Shown: positions 45,852 through 54,147 of the stretch, one piece after another | Numbering within the stretch: position 1 is the first letter of the stretch | How the letters are laid out: every line of letters starts with the position of its first letter | Source: CAVQJU01 sp963729215 | GTDB lineage: Bacteria; Acidobacteriota; Vicinamibacteria; Vicinamibacterales; CAVVIG01 | Length of the DNA: 64,000 nucleotides | NCBI GenBank assembly: GCA_963729215.1 | Contig: CAVSND010000013.1 | Location: 1 to 64,000, forward strand | Reading direction: 5' to 3' | The notes under the pieces: generated by a model | What the model saw: the letters and a program-made list of their open reading frames with translations, nothing else | What the model was told of the DNA's origin: nothing | The model's database searches: none | Position numbers and translations under genes: made by a program

Positions 45852-46597
45852 GACGTTGGCCGGCCGCCGCCGCGCTGACGGCGCTGCTCCTCGTGGCACT
45901 CGCCGGGAAGACAGCCGTGCGCGCGCAACAACAGGGTGGCGGCGCCGCGAGTGCGGCAAGGGACCGCGCGCCGATCGATCTCACGGGTTACTGGGTGTCG
46001 TACGTGACCGAGAATTGGCGGTACCGGATGGTGACGCCCGCCAAGGGCGAGTACCGCCGCATTCCGTCCTCCCGCGCCGCGCTGCCGCTGATCAACGCAT
46101 GGGACCCGGCGGCCGACGAGCGCGCGGGCAACCAGTGCCGGTCCTACGGGGCGGGCGGCATTATGAACGTGCCCGGCCGGCTGCACATCACGTGGCAGGA
46201 TGCCGACACGCTGCGCCTGGAGACGGACGCGGGGACGCAGACCCGGCTGTTCCGCTTCACGCCGCGTACAACAATATCGTCCCCTGGTCCACGCACGTGG
46301 CAGGGGGAATCCGCGGCGACATGGGAACCCGCGATCGGCGGCGGCAGCCTGCGCGTCATCACGTCGAACCTGCGCGCCGGCTACCTGCGGAAAAACGGCG
46401 TGCCGTACGGCGAACACGCGACCGTGACGGAGCACTTCGACGTCGCGCCGCTTGCCGGCGACGGCAGGCTTCTGCTCGTCACCACGATCGTCGAAGACCC
46501 TGAGTACCTGACCGGGCCGTACGTCTTCAGCCCGCACTTCAAGAAGGAGCCCGACGGTTCCAAGTGGGATCCCACGCCATGCTCAGCCACCTGGTAG
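45848..46597 (+). CDS. secreted protein of the Acidobacteria 'LTGYWVSYVTENWRYRM' family
   Basis: 249 aa from GTG 45848, overlapping the previous stop. Signal peptide (ALTALLLVALAGKTAVRAQ), then DLTGYWVSYVTENWRYRMVTP, QCRSYGAGGIMNVPGRLHI, TQTRLFRF, WQGESAATWE, NLRAGYLRKNGVPYG and VTEHFDV. This is a lipocalin-like beta-rich family without known function; the overall plan (DL-G-W, W-G, T-T..R, VTEHF) parallels the WGDPDL family. Overlaps the next gene by 19 bases, so translation is probably coupled. Confidence 0.75.
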   Translation: MRRWPAAAALTALLLVALAGKTAVRAQQQGGGAASAARDRAPIDLTGYWVSYVTENWRYRMVTPAKGEYRRIPSSRAALPLINAWDPAADERAGNQCRSYGAGGIMNVPGRLHITWQDADTLRLETDAGTQTRLFRFTPRTTISSPGPRTWQGESAATWEPAIGGGSLRVITSNLRAGYLRKNGVPYGEHATVTEHFDVAPLAGDGRLLLVTTIVEDPEYLTGPYVFSPHFKKEPDGSKWDPTPCSATW

Positions 46598-47482
46598 CCT
46601 GCCGCGCGCTCGGTGCGCTCCTGCTCGTCGTGCTGGCGGCGCGCCCGGCGTCGGCGCAGTTCGACTTCGCCGGCTCGTGGGCGCCCCTGGCGACCGAAGA
46701 CGTCCAGAACGACTCGGTGCCGGTGGACTACCTCGGGCTCGCGCTCACCGACGAGGCGCGCACCCGGGCGCTGTCCTATGACGAATCGCAGAAGTCGATG
46801 GTCGAGCGCCAATGCGCCGGCTGGGGCGCGGCCTACCTGGTGCTCGGTCCCTTCGGCCTTCGCGTGACCAGCCAGACCGATCCCGTGACGAACCGCATCG
46901 TGTCGTTTACGATCGGCGCGTGGGAAGACTGGAACGAGATGGTCATCTGGATGGATGACCGGCCGCGGCCGTCCGAGCACGCATTGCACACGCAGGCCGG
47001 CTTCACGCTGGGCCGTTGGGAAGGGGGCGCCCTCGCGGCGCGGACCACCCACGTGAAGGCGGGCTTCATTCGCAAGACGGGCGTGCCGCTGACCGACCAG
47101 GCCACGATCGACTGGCGCATCTTCCGCCACGGCGACGTCGTGACCGTCCTCATGGTGGCGACCGATCCCGGTGTACCTCGTCGAGCCGGAAATCGTCTCG
47201 AAGAGCTTCCGGCTGTCGCGAACGCCCCTCGACTACCGCGCGGGATGCGTAACGGGCTACGAGGGGCGCGAGCCGGGCGACAGCGTGCCCCACTTCGAGC
47301 CCGATCGGAATCCGTTCGCCGACGAATTCGTGAAGCTCTATCATCTTCCGCGGGAGGCTGTGCTCGGTTATCCCGAGACGCTCTATCCGGAGTACCGAAA
47401 GAAGATCAAGGACACCTACGTCCCACCACCGCCGTGTACCGACTCCTGCGGGGCGGCTGGCAACTTCGTCGTCAAACGGTGA
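46579..47482 (+). CDS. secreted protein related to the previous one (one frameshift)
   Basis: About 300 aa. Signal peptide (ALGALLLVVLAARPASAQ), then FDFAGSWAPL, VERQCAGWGAAYLVLGPFGLRV, LGRWEGGALAARTTHVKAGFIRKTGVP, WRIFRHGDVVTVLMVATDP. One extra G near 47167 (CCCGGTGTACC) breaks the frame; removing it gives DPVYLVEPEIVSKSFRLS and the tail ending NFVVKR. FIRKTGVP matches YLRKNGVP of the neighbour, so the two are sister proteins with unknown function. The next gene begins 3 bp after its stop. Confidence 0.75.
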
Positions 47483-47485
47483 ACC

Positions 47486-48496
47486 ATGATGGGGACTCGA
47501 TGTGGCGTGGCAATCGGCGTTGCGCTGCTGACGGCCTCCGTCGCCGCGCAGAAAGTATCCACACCCCCGAAGACGCCGTGGGGCGAGCCTGATCTCCGCG
47601 GCACCTACACGAGCGACAATTCGATCGGCGTGCCGCTCGAACGGCCGGCCCGGTTCGGCGATCGCGCGACGCTGACCGAGGAAGAGTTCGCGGCTCGCGA
47701 CAAGGCGAACCTCGAACAGGTCGCCAAGGACCAGAGCGAAAAGCCCGAGTCGACGTTCGAACAGGATGAAGCCGCCAACAACGCGCCTCGCCACTGGCTG
47801 GAGCGCGGGACCAGGCTGTCGCGCGCCACATCGCTCGTCATCGATCCGCCGGACGGACGTCTTCCGCCGCTGACCGCCGACGGCGAGCGCCGCCAGGCGT
47901 TGAACCGCGCGCGATTCTCCCTGCAGAACGATGCGGCGGAGTTTCACAGCTACTACGACCGCTGTATTACGCGGGGAGTGATCAGCTCGATCCTTCCGGC
48001 CATCTACGGCAACGGCACGCGGATCGAGCAGGGGCCGGGCGTGGTGGTCATCCGCAACGAGATGATTCACGAAGCGCGGGTGGTGCCGATCGACAGCAAG
48101 GCGCCTCGCCTCGGGAAGAACATTCATCTGTACATGGGCGATCCACGCGGTCATTGGGACGGCAACACGCTCGTCGTCGATTCGACCAATTTCACGGATC
48201 GGATTGGTGTCGGTGGCGGAGCGCTCGCGAGCACGAGTCTTCATCTGATCGAGCGCTTCACGAGGACCGCGCCCGGCGCCATTCGCTACGAATTCACGGT
48301 CGACGACCCCGACACCTACACCGCGAAATGGACGGCGACACTCGATCTCGACGCCAAGCCCGGCTATGAGATTTACGAGTACGCGTGTCATGAAGGAAAC
48401 TACGGTCTGCGGAACATGCTGAGCGCCTCGCGCGCCGACGATAAGGCGGCTGCCGATGCGGAAGTAGCGCAGGCCTTCAGGCCTGCCGTTTTCTAG
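47486..48496 (+). CDS. secreted WGDPDL-family protein, copy 3
   Basis: 336 aa with a short signal peptide (GVAIGVALLTASVAAQ). Family blocks: WGEPDLRGTYT, PLERP, YYDRCITRG, LPAIYGN, QGPGVVVIRNEMIHEARVV, GHWDGNTLVVDSTNF, ERFTRTAP, CHEGNYGLRNMLSASRADDKAA. The last residues (EVAQAFRPAVF) are translated from a hairpin repeat at 48464-48488, so the protein was probably shorter. Last gene of the 44826-48496 run. Confidence 0.86.
   Translation: MMGTRCGVAIGVALLTASVAAQKVSTPPKTPWGEPDLRGTYTSDNSIGVPLERPARFGDRATLTEEEFAARDKANLEQVAKDQSEKPESTFEQDEAANNAPRHWLERGTRLSRATSLVIDPPDGRLPPLTADGERRQALNRARFSLQNDAAEFHSYYDRCITRGVISSILPAIYGNGTRIEQGPGVVVIRNEMIHEARVVPIDSKAPRLGKNIHLYMGDPRGHWDGNTLVVDSTNFTDRIGVGGGALASTSLHLIERFTRTAPGAIRYEFTVDDPDTYTAKWTATLDLDAKPGYEIYEYACHEGNYGLRNMLSASRADDKAAADAEVAQAFRPAVF
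48464..48488. repeat. single hairpin of the GTAG family, inside a gene end
   Basis: GTAGCGCAGGCC-TTCAG-GCCTGCCG. GTAG lies out of frame here, so the gene reads through the element to TAG 48494-48496. Confidence 0.65.
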
Positions 48497-48560
48497 AACC
48501 ACAAAGATCACCAAGTTCACAAAGATTTCCCTTTGTGACCTTCGTGGCCTTTGTGGTTCC
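48497..48560. repeat. CACAAAG/CTTTGTGG inverted repeat
   Basis: ACCACAAAGATCACCAAG left arm and CTTTGTGACCTTCGTGGCC right arm. It starts right after the stop of the WGDPDL gene and ends 15 bp before the esterase start; terminator-like. Confidence 0.75.
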
Positions 48561-48574
48561 TCTGAGGATCACTT

Positions 48575-50147
48575 ATGAATCGCCTCACTTTGTTTTTCGC
48601 ACTCTTGGCGCTCGTAGTGGTCCCGTCGGTTGGACTGGCGGCAGTCACTGAACCGGTGAAGACCGACGGAGGGCTCGTGTCCGGCGTGGCCGGGACGAAC
48701 GCCGAGGTCCGCGTGTTCAAGGGCATCCCGTTTGCCGCGCCGCCGGTTGGGCCGCTGCGCTGGAAGGCGCCACAGCCCGCGGCCAAATGGGACGGCGTGC
48801 GCAAGGCCGAGGCGTTCGGACCACGCTGCATGCAGGCTGGTGGAGGAGGCGGCCGGGCCGGAGCGCCGCCGCCCCCGCCGACCAGTGAAGACTGCCTTTA
48901 CATCAATATCTGGACCGCCGCCACATCGGCCGCGGCAAAGTTGCCGGTCATGGTGTGGAGCTACGGCGGCGCGTTCACGGGCGGCGCCGGATCGCTGCCC
49001 AACTACGACGGCGAGGCGCTGGCCCGGAAGGGCGTCGTGTTCGTCACGTACAACTACCGTCTTGGCCCGTTCGGTTTCTACGCCCATCCCGAGTTGACGA
49101 AGGAATCGGGCCGCAACGCGTCCGGCAATTACGGCGTGATGGACCTCGCCGCGGCGCTCAAATGGGTGCAGGCGAACGTCGCCGCGTTCGGCGGCGATCC
49201 GGGCCGTGTCACGCTGGTTGGCGAGTCTGCCGGCGCCGCGCTCGAGTCCGTGCTGGCCGGCTCGAAAGAGGGACGAGGCTTGTACCACCGCATCATCGGC
49301 GAGAGCGCCTCGTGGTCGGGCGTCCGGATGGAGAAGATGATGACGCTTTCGGAGGCGGAGCAGGCCGGCAAGGACGCGGCGGCGAAGATTGGCGCCTCGT
49401 CTCTGGCGGATCTCCGGACGAAACCGGCCGATGACATCATGAAGATGGCCGCGTACGGCGGCCGGCCGATCGTTGACGGCTGGTACGTGACGGAGGATCT
49501 CTCCGCGACCTATGCGAAGGGCCGGCAGAGCGACGTGGACGTGCTGGTCGGCTCGAACGAGAACGAGGCCGGGTTTCCGTTCTTCGGCGTGCCGAAGGGC
49601 ACCGCGGCGGAATTCACGGCCCAGATCAAGGATCGCTTCGCCGATCGCGCCGATCAGTTCCTGAAACTCTACCCGTCGAGCTCCGACGCCGAGTCCAACA
49701 CCGCGCAGGTGAAGAGCTTCAACGACGAGGTGGCCTGGAACATGCGGTCGTGGGCGCTGTCGCAATCGAAGCAGCGGAAAGGCAAGGCCTACCTCTATTA
49801 CTTCACGAAGGTGCCGCCGGCCAACGGCAACCAGCCGAGCCGCGGCGCGATTCACACCGCCGAGATTCCCTACGCGCTCGGCAACGGCCCGCGCACCTGG
49901 ACGGATTCCGACCGCGCGCTGTCCGAGACGATGACCTCGGTACTGGGTGAACTTCGCGTCGACCGGCAATCCGAACGGAAAAAACGTCCCGGTATGGCCG
50001 GAGTTCAAGGGCGCGTCCGGCCGGACGATGATTCTCGGCGAGAAGGTCGAGGCCGGCGAGCCCCTCGACGCGCAGAAGATCGCGCTGTACGACTACGCGT
50101 TCGCGAGGATGATGGCGCCTGCGCCGGCGCGCTCGTCGGCGAACTAG
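48575..50147 (+). CDS. secreted type-B carboxylesterase (one frameshift)
   Basis: About 523 aa. Signal peptide, FKGIPFAAPPVGPLRWK, EDCLYINIW, nucleophile Ser in GESAGA, acid residue in SNENEAG and His in GAIHTAEIPYAL: the alpha/beta-hydrolase triad of the carboxylesterase/lipase B family. The oxyanion-hole segment reads YGGAF rather than the common HGGGF. One extra G at about 49941 (TCGGTACTGG) breaks the frame 65 residues before the end; removing it gives the family's usual SYWVNFASTGNPNG and the tail PARSSAN. Probably hydrolyses esters of plant or microbial compounds outside the cell. Confidence 0.9.
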
Positions 50148-50267
50148 CTCAATAAGCTCAACCGGGAGCGGGCCATCGGGCGGACGCGCGCCCAGAAAAC
50201 GATAGGAAGCCGCCCGCCGCGTGCTCTACAATTGACCGGAATTCCCTCGCTTTCCAGGAGAGCGGCC

Positions 50268-50723
50268 ATGATTTCCCTGACCGTCAACGGCAAACGCCAC
50301 GACGTCGACGTCCCGACGGACATGCCCCTGCTCTGGGTCATTCGCGACACGATCGGCCTGACTGGCACCAAGTTCGGGTGCGGCTTGTCGCAGTGCGGCG
50401 CATGCACGGTTCATCTCGAAGGCAACGCGGTCCGGTCGTGCACCACGCCGGTGTCGCTGGCCGCCGGCAAGAAGGTCACGACCATCGAAGGGTTGTCTCC
50501 GACGTCCAGCCACGCGCTGCAGGTGGCCTGGATCGCCGAGCAGGTGCCGCAGTGCGGCTACTGCCAGTCGGGCCAGCTGATGACGGCATCCGCGCTCCTG
50601 GCGAAGACGCCGAAGCCGACCGACGCCGAAATCGACGCCGCCATGAACGGCAACATCTGCCGCTGCGGCACATATCAACGCATCCACCGCGCCATCAAGC
50701 GCGCGGCCGGCGTGCAGGCATAA
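50268..50723 (+). CDS. (2Fe-2S) subunit of an isoquinoline 1-oxidoreductase-like molybdoenzyme
   Basis: 151 aa. N-terminal plant-type ferredoxin cluster (CGLSQCGACTVHL..C) and C-terminal cluster (CGYCQSGQLM and CRCGTYQRI), the exact two-domain layout of the small subunit of IorAB/aldehyde-oxidoreductase-like enzymes. It passes electrons from the molybdenum site to a cytochrome or quinone. ATG 50268 follows CAGGAGAG. The large subunit starts 12 bp downstream. Confidence 0.93.
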   Translation: MISLTVNGKRHDVDVPTDMPLLWVIRDTIGLTGTKFGCGLSQCGACTVHLEGNAVRSCTTPVSLAAGKKVTTIEGLSPTSSHALQVAWIAEQVPQCGYCQSGQLMTASALLAKTPKPTDAEIDAAMNGNICRCGTYQRIHRAIKRAAGVQA

Positions 50724-50735
50724 GGGAGGAGAGTC

Positions 50736-52889
50736 ATGAATCTCGACAGACGCACCTTCCTGAAGACGACGGCCGCGGCCGGTGGCGGACTCATGATCGG
50801 CGGCTACCTGCCGACGGCGCTCGGGCGAAGCGCCGGCAGGCTCGAGGCGGCCGGCTCGTTCGAGCCGAATATCTGGCTCAAAGTGAACAGCGACGACACC
50901 GTCCGCATCATGCTGACGCAGCTCGAAATGGGCCAGGGCGTGATGACTTCCATGCCGATGCTCGTGGCCGAAGAGCTCGACATGGACTGGGCGAAGATCA
51001 AGACCGAGTGGACGCCGGCCGACGCGAAGTACGGCAACCCGAACTTCGGCGGCCAGCAGCTCACGGCCGGCAGCAACAGCGTCCGCGGCATGTGGAAGAT
51101 TCTCCGCAGCGCCGGCGCGGCAGCACGATTGATGCTCGTCACGGCCGCCGCGCAGACCTGGAGTGTCCCCGAGAGCTCGCTGACGACCGAAAAAGGCGAG
51201 GTGGTCCACAAAGCCAGCGGCCGGCGCCTCAAGTACGGCGCCCTCGTGGACAAGGCCGCGGCCCTGCCCGTGCCCAAGGAAGTGACGCTGAAGGAACCGA
51301 AGAACTTCACGCTGATGGGCAAGTCGGTGCCGCGCCTCGATATCCCCGAGAAGGTCAACGGCAGCGCCGTCTTCGGCATGGACGTGAAGCTGCCGGGCCT
51401 GCTCACCGCGCGCGTCGTGCGCTGCCCGGTGTTCGGCGGCAAGGTCGCCAGCTTCAACGCCGACAAGGCGAAGGCCGTTCCCGGCGTGAAGCACGTCGTC
51501 CAGATCAGCAGCGGCGTCGCCGTCGTGGCCGACAACTACTGGACCGCGAACAAAGGCGCCCAGGCGCTCGAGATTGTCTGGGACGAAGGCAAGCTCGCGA
51601 CGCTCAACAGCGCCGACATCATGAAGAAGTACGCGGACCTCGCGAAACAGCCGGGCAAGGTCGCGCGGAACCAGGGCAACGCCGACACGGCGCTGGCCAG
51701 CTCGCCGAAGAAGTTCGAGCGCGTCTTCGAGGCGCCGTTCCTGGCGCACGCGACGATGGAGCCGATGAACTGCACGGCGGACGTGAAGGCGGGCAGCTGC
51801 GATGTCTACGTGCCGACGCAGGGCCAGACCGCGTCGCACAACGCGGCGATTGCCGCGTCCGGCCTCGCGGCCGACAAGGTCAAGATCCATACGACCTATC
51901 TCGGCGGCGGATTCGGACGGCGCGGCGAGGCGGACTTCGTCACCGAGGCGGTCGAGACCTCGAAGGCCGTCGGCGCGCCGGTGAAAGTCGTCTGGTCGCG
52001 CGAAGACGACATGCAGCACGACTTCTATCGCCCGATCAGCTACGCCCGGATGCAGGGCGCGGTGGACGCGGCAGGCAATGCGACGGTGTTTACGCAGCAC
52101 CTCGTGCAGCAGTCGCTGATGAAGCGGCTCGGATCGCTGCCGCCTCCGGGCGTCGATTTCATCTCGCTCGAGGGCGCCGCGAACCTGCCCTACGACCTGC
52201 CGAACATCAAGGTCGAGTACACCGAACAGGATCCGGGGATTCCGTTCGGCTTCTGGCGTTCGGTTGGCGCCTCCTTCCAGGGGTTTGCCGTCGAGGCGTT
52301 CATCGACGAGCTCGCCACCACCGCGGGGAAGGATCCCTACCAGTTCCGCCACGACCTGCTCGGCAAGGCGCCTCGTCACCGGGCCGCGCTCGACCTCGCG
52401 GCCGAAAAAGCCGGCTGGGGCAAGCCGCTGCCGCAGGGCCGCGCGCGCGGCATCGCGGTGATGGAGTGTTTCGGCAGCATCCTCGCGCAGGTCACTGAGG
52501 TCTCGGTGGACGCCAAGGGCGCGGTGAAGGTGCACCGCGTCGTGTGCTCCGTCGACACCGGCTGGGTGATCAACCCGGACACGATCAAGCAGCAGATGGA
52601 AGGCGGCATCATCTACGGCCTCACGGCGGCGCTGAAGGGCGAGATCACGATCCAGAACGGCCGCGTGACGCAGCGCCACTTCAACGACTACCAGATGATT
52701 CGCCATCCGGAGATGCCGCTCATCGAGGTGTTCATCGTGCCGAGCACCGCGGAGCCCGGCGGAATCGGCGAGCCGAGCACGGCGCTGGCCGCCGGTTCGC
52801 TCGTGAACGCGATTTACGCCGCGACCGGGAAACGCATCTACCGGCTGCCGATCAAGCCGGAGACGCTGATGCCGAAGGCAACGGCGTAG
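50736..52889 (+). CDS. molybdopterin-binding subunit of an isoquinoline 1-oxidoreductase-like enzyme
   Basis: 717 aa. A twin-arginine-like signal (DRRTFLKTTAAAGG) shows export with cofactor. Xanthine-dehydrogenase-type aldehyde-oxidase domains: MTQLEMGQG near 65, GGGFGRRGEADF, FWRSVGASFQGFA, and the catalytic Glu in GGIGEPS near the end. Hydroxylates an N-heterocycle or oxidises an aldehyde in the periplasm; no FAD subunit is nearby, as usual in this group. AGGGAGGAG lies upstream of ATG 50736. A GGTTCGA repeat follows. Confidence 0.92.
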   Translation: MNLDRRTFLKTTAAAGGGLMIGGYLPTALGRSAGRLEAAGSFEPNIWLKVNSDDTVRIMLTQLEMGQGVMTSMPMLVAEELDMDWAKIKTEWTPADAKYGNPNFGGQQLTAGSNSVRGMWKILRSAGAAARLMLVTAAAQTWSVPESSLTTEKGEVVHKASGRRLKYGALVDKAAALPVPKEVTLKEPKNFTLMGKSVPRLDIPEKVNGSAVFGMDVKLPGLLTARVVRCPVFGGKVASFNADKAKAVPGVKHVVQISSGVAVVADNYWTANKGAQALEIVWDEGKLATLNSADIMKKYADLAKQPGKVARNQGNADTALASSPKKFERVFEAPFLAHATMEPMNCTADVKAGSCDVYVPTQGQTASHNAAIAASGLAADKVKIHTTYLGGGFGRRGEADFVTEAVETSKAVGAPVKVVWSREDDMQHDFYRPISYARMQGAVDAAGNATVFTQHLVQQSLMKRLGSLPPPGVDFISLEGAANLPYDLPNIKVEYTEQDPGIPFGFWRSVGASFQGFAVEAFIDELATTAGKDPYQFRHDLLGKAPRHRAALDLAAEKAGWGKPLPQGRARGIAVMECFGSILAQVTEVSVDAKGAVKVHRVVCSVDTGWVINPDTIKQQMEGGIIYGLTAALKGEITIQNGRVTQRHFNDYQMIRHPEMPLIEVFIVPSTAEPGGIGEPSTALAAGSLVNAIYAATGKRIYRLPIKPETLMPKATA

Positions 52890-52891
52890 GA

Positions 52892-52936
52892 GAGGTTCGA
52901 GAGGTTCGAGGGGTTCGAGAGGTTCGAGAGGTTCAA
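52892..52936. repeat. GGTTCGAGA tandem array
   Basis: Five units of GAGAGGTTCGAGAGGTTCGA-type, the reverse complement of the GAACCTCTC arrays at 4835 and 27413. It ends 1 bp before the next ATG and contains no clear Shine-Dalgarno apart from its own GAGAGG. Confidence 0.85.
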
Positions 52937-52937
52937 C

Positions 52938-53417
52938 ATGACAAACCTCACGAAGCCAGTGGCCTACGGCCTCGTGCTGGGCACGGCGCTCGGGGCGTGG
53001 ATCCTCGTGAACACCGCGCTCGCTCCGCTCGCCGAGGATACGGGATTCGCGGTCGCGGCGATGTTCGGGTTCGTGTTCCTTGCGCTGGCTGTTCCCGGAT
53101 TTGCGGTCCGGCGGCGCGGTGGACACCTCGTCGACGCCCTGGAAGCCGGGGCAACCGCAGGCGCGATCACGTTCGCGCTGTTCCTCCTCTTCGGAATCCT
53201 TCGCGTCAACCTGTTCCTGGATACGATCCGCAGCCGCTCCGACTGGCAGAACCTCGTCGCGGACTACGCGCGGAGCGATTTCCAGAGCCTGCGCGCGTAC
53301 GCCAACTTCGTCTACGCGAAGGGGATCATCCTCTTTCCGATTGCTGGCGTCGCGGGCGGCGCGATCAGCGGGTCGCTCGGCGGCGTCCTCGCAGGCTTCG
53401 TCCGTCCGTCGTCCTGA
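52938..53417 (+). CDS. four-helix membrane protein of unknown function
   Basis: 159 aa. Hydrophobic segments at about 9-28, 38-55, 73-92 and 125-150, the last Gly-rich (AGVAGGAISGSLGGVLAGF). A hydrophilic stretch (RSRSDWQNLVADYARSDFQSL) lies between helices 3 and 4. I do not recognise the family. The start codon directly follows a GGTTCGAGA array, so translation signals come from the repeat. It may belong with the molybdoenzyme genes by position only. Confidence 0.7.
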   Translation: MTNLTKPVAYGLVLGTALGAWILVNTALAPLAEDTGFAVAAMFGFVFLALAVPGFAVRRRGGHLVDALEAGATAGAITFALFLLFGILRVNLFLDTIRSRSDWQNLVADYARSDFQSLRAYANFVYAKGIILFPIAGVAGGAISGSLGGVLAGFVRPSS

Positions 53418-53600
53418 ACCGGCGGCAATCCCAGCGGCAAGCCTCCCCCCGCTGCCAGTGTAAGTCGGGCACCAGAACCGTGATCCGCGAACGCGACGCG
53501 AGATCTCTCCTGTTCGCCGCATTATCAAAAATTCACACGATGGGGAGCGGCATCGACTTCGCACAGTCGCCTGTGAGACCCGAGTGGCCCTGGAGGCGAT

Positions 53601-54104
53601 TTGACGAAATTTCTTCGCGCGGGTGTAACGGCCGTCGTGCTTGCCGCGTCGATGGCGTGCAGCAACAGCACGACCTCTCCGTCCCAGGTCAACTCGGCAA
53701 GCTCGAGCCAGGCGAGCTTCAGCGTCGGCGTGCGCCCGAGTCCGATCACCGCCACGCGCTGCAGCCCGCAGTGTTCAGGCGATTCCGGAACGTCTTACGC
53801 CTTTTCGGTGGCCATGACGATCGACGTGCAGAATGCGACGGGCGTCGGCGCGACCGTCAATTCGATCACGCTGACGGCAAACGCCAGCGGCACGGCCTTG
53901 GCGCCGCTCGTCATCTCGAGCGACGACCTCAAGCAGCAGAACGGCACGAACCACCTCGAAGGCCACGCCACGCTGTCGACGCCGCTGGCAATTGTCTACA
54001 ACACGCCCTCGGGCAGCCCGAATCTGGACATCAGCATCAGCGCGCAGATCACCGACGATCGCAGCAGCCAGGCCACCGCGACGGGTCAGGCCACGGTTCG
54101 CTGA
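53601..54104 (+). CDS. lipoprotein of unknown function
   Basis: 167 aa from TTG 53601, with GGAGG at 53592-53596. The N-terminus is a lipoprotein signal with lipobox AASMAC. The mature part starts with a Ser/Thr-rich stretch, then a beta-sandwich-like domain (YAFSVAMTIDVQNATGVGATVNSITLTANASG). Two Cys (TRCSPQC) may form a disulfide. No family recognised. The 183 bp upstream hold no other clear feature. Confidence 0.75.
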   Translation: MTKFLRAGVTAVVLAASMACSNSTTSPSQVNSASSSQASFSVGVRPSPITATRCSPQCSGDSGTSYAFSVAMTIDVQNATGVGATVNSITLTANASGTALAPLVISSDDLKQQNGTNHLEGHATLSTPLAIVYNTPSGSPNLDISISAQITDDRSSQATATGQATVR

Positions 54105-54147
54105 TCGACGGACGGTCGCGTCGGCTGGATGCGTCCAACTGTCTTCG

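Noticed and set aside
50226..53564. Minus-strand open frame of 1112 codons
   Set aside because: It is antisense to the IorA/IorB molybdoenzyme genes; its translation is Arg/Ala/His-rich without domain motifs, as expected from the complement of GC-rich coding DNA.
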